The notes under the pieces are model-generated. The model saw nothing but the letters and a program-made list of their open reading frames with translations. It was not told the DNA's origin and ran no database searches. Source: Trichaptum fuscoviolaceum (Eukaryota; Basidiomycota; Agaricomycetes; Hymenochaetales; Trichaptaceae). Taken from it: DNA of 64,000 nucleotides. Below are positions 61,826 to 64,000 of this stretch, one piece after another (the first letter of the stretch is position 1; each line of letters begins with the position of its first letter). The stretch covers positions 620,001 to 684,000 of the forward strand of contig CAJSYZ010000004.1 of the NCBI GenBank assembly GCA_910574455.1, read 5' to 3'. The position numbers and the translations under genes were made by a program.

Positions 61826-63665
61826 GGTCGTATTGCTCAGTCGCGCCCTATACGACCCAACCGCCCTTGTGGCCGAAGAACTCTCTTAATAATGGTCCCT
61901 TGTATTTAACCATCTCTACAATAGACCGTCGTCTTCGACAACATTTGAAGTTCCCGGTACAGGTTAGCGACGGAAAGACGGATGCCTTAGCCACAGTAAT
62001 GTTAGACAGCGGTGCGTCGGGAACTTTCATAAATTCCCGCTACGTTTCGCGACACGGACTCCAGACCCGGGACTTGGTAATCCCGATACTTTTGCGCAAC
62101 GCGGACAATTCCCCGAACGCGATTGGACGCATCACCAAGGAAGTAGTCCTCAACGTCGAGATGAAGGGACACTTAGAACAGTTGACCATGGCCGTCGCGG
62201 ATATTGGCGACGACGATATTATCATGGGGATCGACTGGTTGCGGCACCATAACCCAACCATTGACTGGACCAACGATGTGGTCGATCTCAACCGCTGCCC
62301 GCCCCAGTGTGACAACCAGCAACGCCTGGTCCCGCTTCCCCGCCTCGCCATAGCAGAAGAAGTCGAGACCCCCTGGGGGCCCGACAGGACCCAGGCCGAA
62401 TGGGAAGCTGTCCCACCGGGATTTCGGTACTCAGAAAAATATTGGGACCTGTACCACGACGCCGAATCCTACTTCGTCACGACGGACGACCATTTCGCGT
62501 ACAAAATTGCCGCCTCGTACACCCACTCCCAGGCCATCGCTGAGAAGTCTGCGGTGAAGGAAGGCGAGAAAACCTTCGAAGAACTAGTTCCCCCCGAATT
62601 CCGTGATTTTGCCGACGTTTTCTCGAAAGTTGAATCCGAAAGGCTTCCACTGCGCAAGCCGTATGACCACGCCATAGATTTAGAACCCGGGAAGGTTCCC
62701 CCGTACAGCAAAATCTATCCCTTGGCCCCAGCCGAACGCGATGCCCTTCGCGAATTCGTTGACAAAAACCTGCGCAAGGGGTACATACGACCTTCGAAAT
62801 CCCCTGCAGCGGCTCCCGTCTTCTTTATCAAGAAAAAGGATGGAACCTTGCGCATGGTAGTCGATTACCGACGACTGAACGATATCACGGTCAAGAATCG
62901 ATACCCGCTTCCCCTCACGATGGAACTCGTAGACGCACTGCAAAAGGCGAAGGTTTTCACGACTCTAGATTTACGATGGGGCTACCACAATGTGCGACTG
63001 AAGCAAGGCGACGAGTGGAAGGCTGCATTTCGGACTCAGGCAGGACATTTCGAACCAACGGTGATGACATTCGGGCTCACGAATGCCCCGGCGACCTTCC
63101 AGCACATGATGAACGATATCTTCAAAGACCTCATTGGAGTATATGTGATCATCTATCTTGACGACTTGCTAATCTTTTCCGAAGATGAATCGCAGCACGA
63201 TGAACACGTACGGGAAGTCCTTAAGCGGCTACGCGAAAACGACTTGTTCTGCAAACCCGAAAAGTGCAAATTCAAACAGACTTCCGTCGAGTATCTCGGG
63301 ATGATTATTTCGCAGGGAAAGGTGGCGATGGATCCCGCCAAAGTACAGGCTGTCCTCGACTGGCCTACCCCGAAAAAGGTGAAAGACATTCAAGCCTTCC
63401 TAGGGTTCGCGAATTTCTATCGACGCTTTATTTGGGATTTCTCGCACATCGTCAAACCGCTCACTACACTGCTGAAGAAGGACGTTCGCTGGGCCTGGAC
63501 GGAAAACCAGCAGTTCGCTTTCGACTATCTCAAGCGCATGTTCACGACCGCCCCCGTCCTGATGATGCCAGACATGTCGCAACAATTCATCGTGGAATGC
63601 GACGCCTCTGATTTCGCAACCGGCGCGGTCTTGTCCCAGGAAGGCGACGACGGGCTGATACATCC
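61815..63665 (+). CDS. Gypsy-2 Pol: protease, reverse transcriptase, start of RNase H
   Basis: The pol frame is open far upstream of the gag stop (from 61558), but protein similarity starts after the frameshift site. Protease: [12 protein letters not shown]. Next comes a linker shared with gypsy-1 ([20 protein letters not shown]). [56 protein letters not shown] and YLDDLLIFS. RNase [21 protein letters not shown]. The frame is lost at about 63665, where CATCCCGGTCGCC has one base more than the expected HPVA codons. Confidence 0.9.
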
Positions 63666-64000
63666 CGGTCGCCTTTTTCTCGAAATCCCTCAACGATGCG
63701 GAACGCAACTACGAGATTTATGACAAGGAGCTACTCGCGATTATTAGAGCTCTGGACGAGTGGCGACATTATCTCAAAGGTGCGAGCCATAAACTCGATA
63801 TCGTGTCTGACCACAAGAATCTGCTATATTTCTCTGAATCCCGAACGCTGACGCGACGCCAAGCCCGGTGGAGTCTGTTCCTCACTCGCTTCGACTTTAC
63901 GATTCGCCATCGCCCAGGGCGACTCGGGGGCAAACCCGACGCCATGTCACGACGCGTCGATCTTCAACCCGAAGGCGAAGACAACACGGGACGGACCCTC
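63666..64000 (+). pseudogene. Gypsy-2 Pol continuation in a shifted frame (RNase H end, pol truncated by window)
   Basis: After the one-base insertion the sequence continues in the next frame as [38 protein letters not shown] and [20 protein letters not shown], then GKPDAMSRR. This is the same region that straddles the gypsy-1 TGA; here the codon is AGA (Arg). Integrase would follow outside the window. Confidence 0.88.

Larger units (their letters stand above)
57442..64000 (+). mobile_element. Second Ty3/gypsy chromovirus-like element (right end outside window)
   Basis: It starts TGTCGGGATCCCCCAGG, aligned with TGTCAGGAATCCGCCTCAGG at the start of the gypsy-1 LTR, and its 5' LTR ends GGTCGTAACA like gypsy-1. 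The LTR is followed by a primer-binding site, gag, and pol up to RNase H at the window edge. A frameshift in pol at about 63665 suggests an inactive copy. Integrase, the 3' LTR and the second target duplication lie beyond the window. Confidence 0.88.

Overview
The window is from a filamentous fungus, most likely an agaricomycete basidiomycete. Genes have many short GT-AG introns of about 45-120 bp. Two genes belong to the expanded basidiomycete family of degenerate protein kinases. There is a fungal-type Helitron replicase-helicase, Ty1/copia and chromodomain Ty3/gypsy retrotransposons, and no sign of operons. Almost everything here is mobile DNA, debris of mobile DNA, or a lineage-restricted gene.

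Layout. Positions 1-6664 hold one partial and two tandem non-autonomous elements with Helentron (Helitron2)-like ends. They carry pieces of host genes: TFIIB, then a chimera of CSE1/exportin-2 and a kinesin-4 motor. Positions 7324-10391 hold two intact, divergently transcribed kinase-like genes with the same five-exon structure. Positions 12992-20266 hold a single 2,424-codon open frame encoding a Helitron Rep-helicase with a DUF6570-like N-terminus and a C-terminal Cys/His/Asp peptidase-like domain. It is followed by an Spt5-like NGN-KOW gene (20451-23212), a short gene resembling the Clr2 silencing-factor N-terminus (24871-25467), three multi-exon or single-exon genes of unknown function (27031-34186), and a small helical, membrane-anchored protein (35044-35855).

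From 38782 to the end the window is a nest of insertions. A third kinase gene (38782-39419) is cut inside its third intron, and its 3' part resumes at 57159. Between the halves lie three more Helentron-like elements (39420-45748) and a Ty1/copia element (45751-57158). The copia element's RNase H domain is split by a Ty3/gypsy chromovirus on the minus strand (50194-56532). The 3' part of the kinase is truncated at 57442 by a second chromovirus with a very long LTR. That LTR carries a 414-bp hAT-type MITE with an 8-bp target duplication. This element runs off the right edge.

How the parts relate. The two chromoviruses share LTR ends and an 11-nt self-complementarity between primer-binding site and LTR that differs between them by a compensatory base pair, which points to Tf1/sushi-type self-priming. 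Both have plausible -1 frameshift heptamers at the gag-pol junction. The two Helentron-like families capture overlapping host genes (CSE1 in both, in opposite orientation) and insert end to end at T|T. The Rep-helicase at 12992 is the only visible candidate source of rolling-circle activity, but I could not find the Helentron-like ends around it, so a link is not shown. Splice structures were derived by hand from frame consistency and family patterns; they are predictions.
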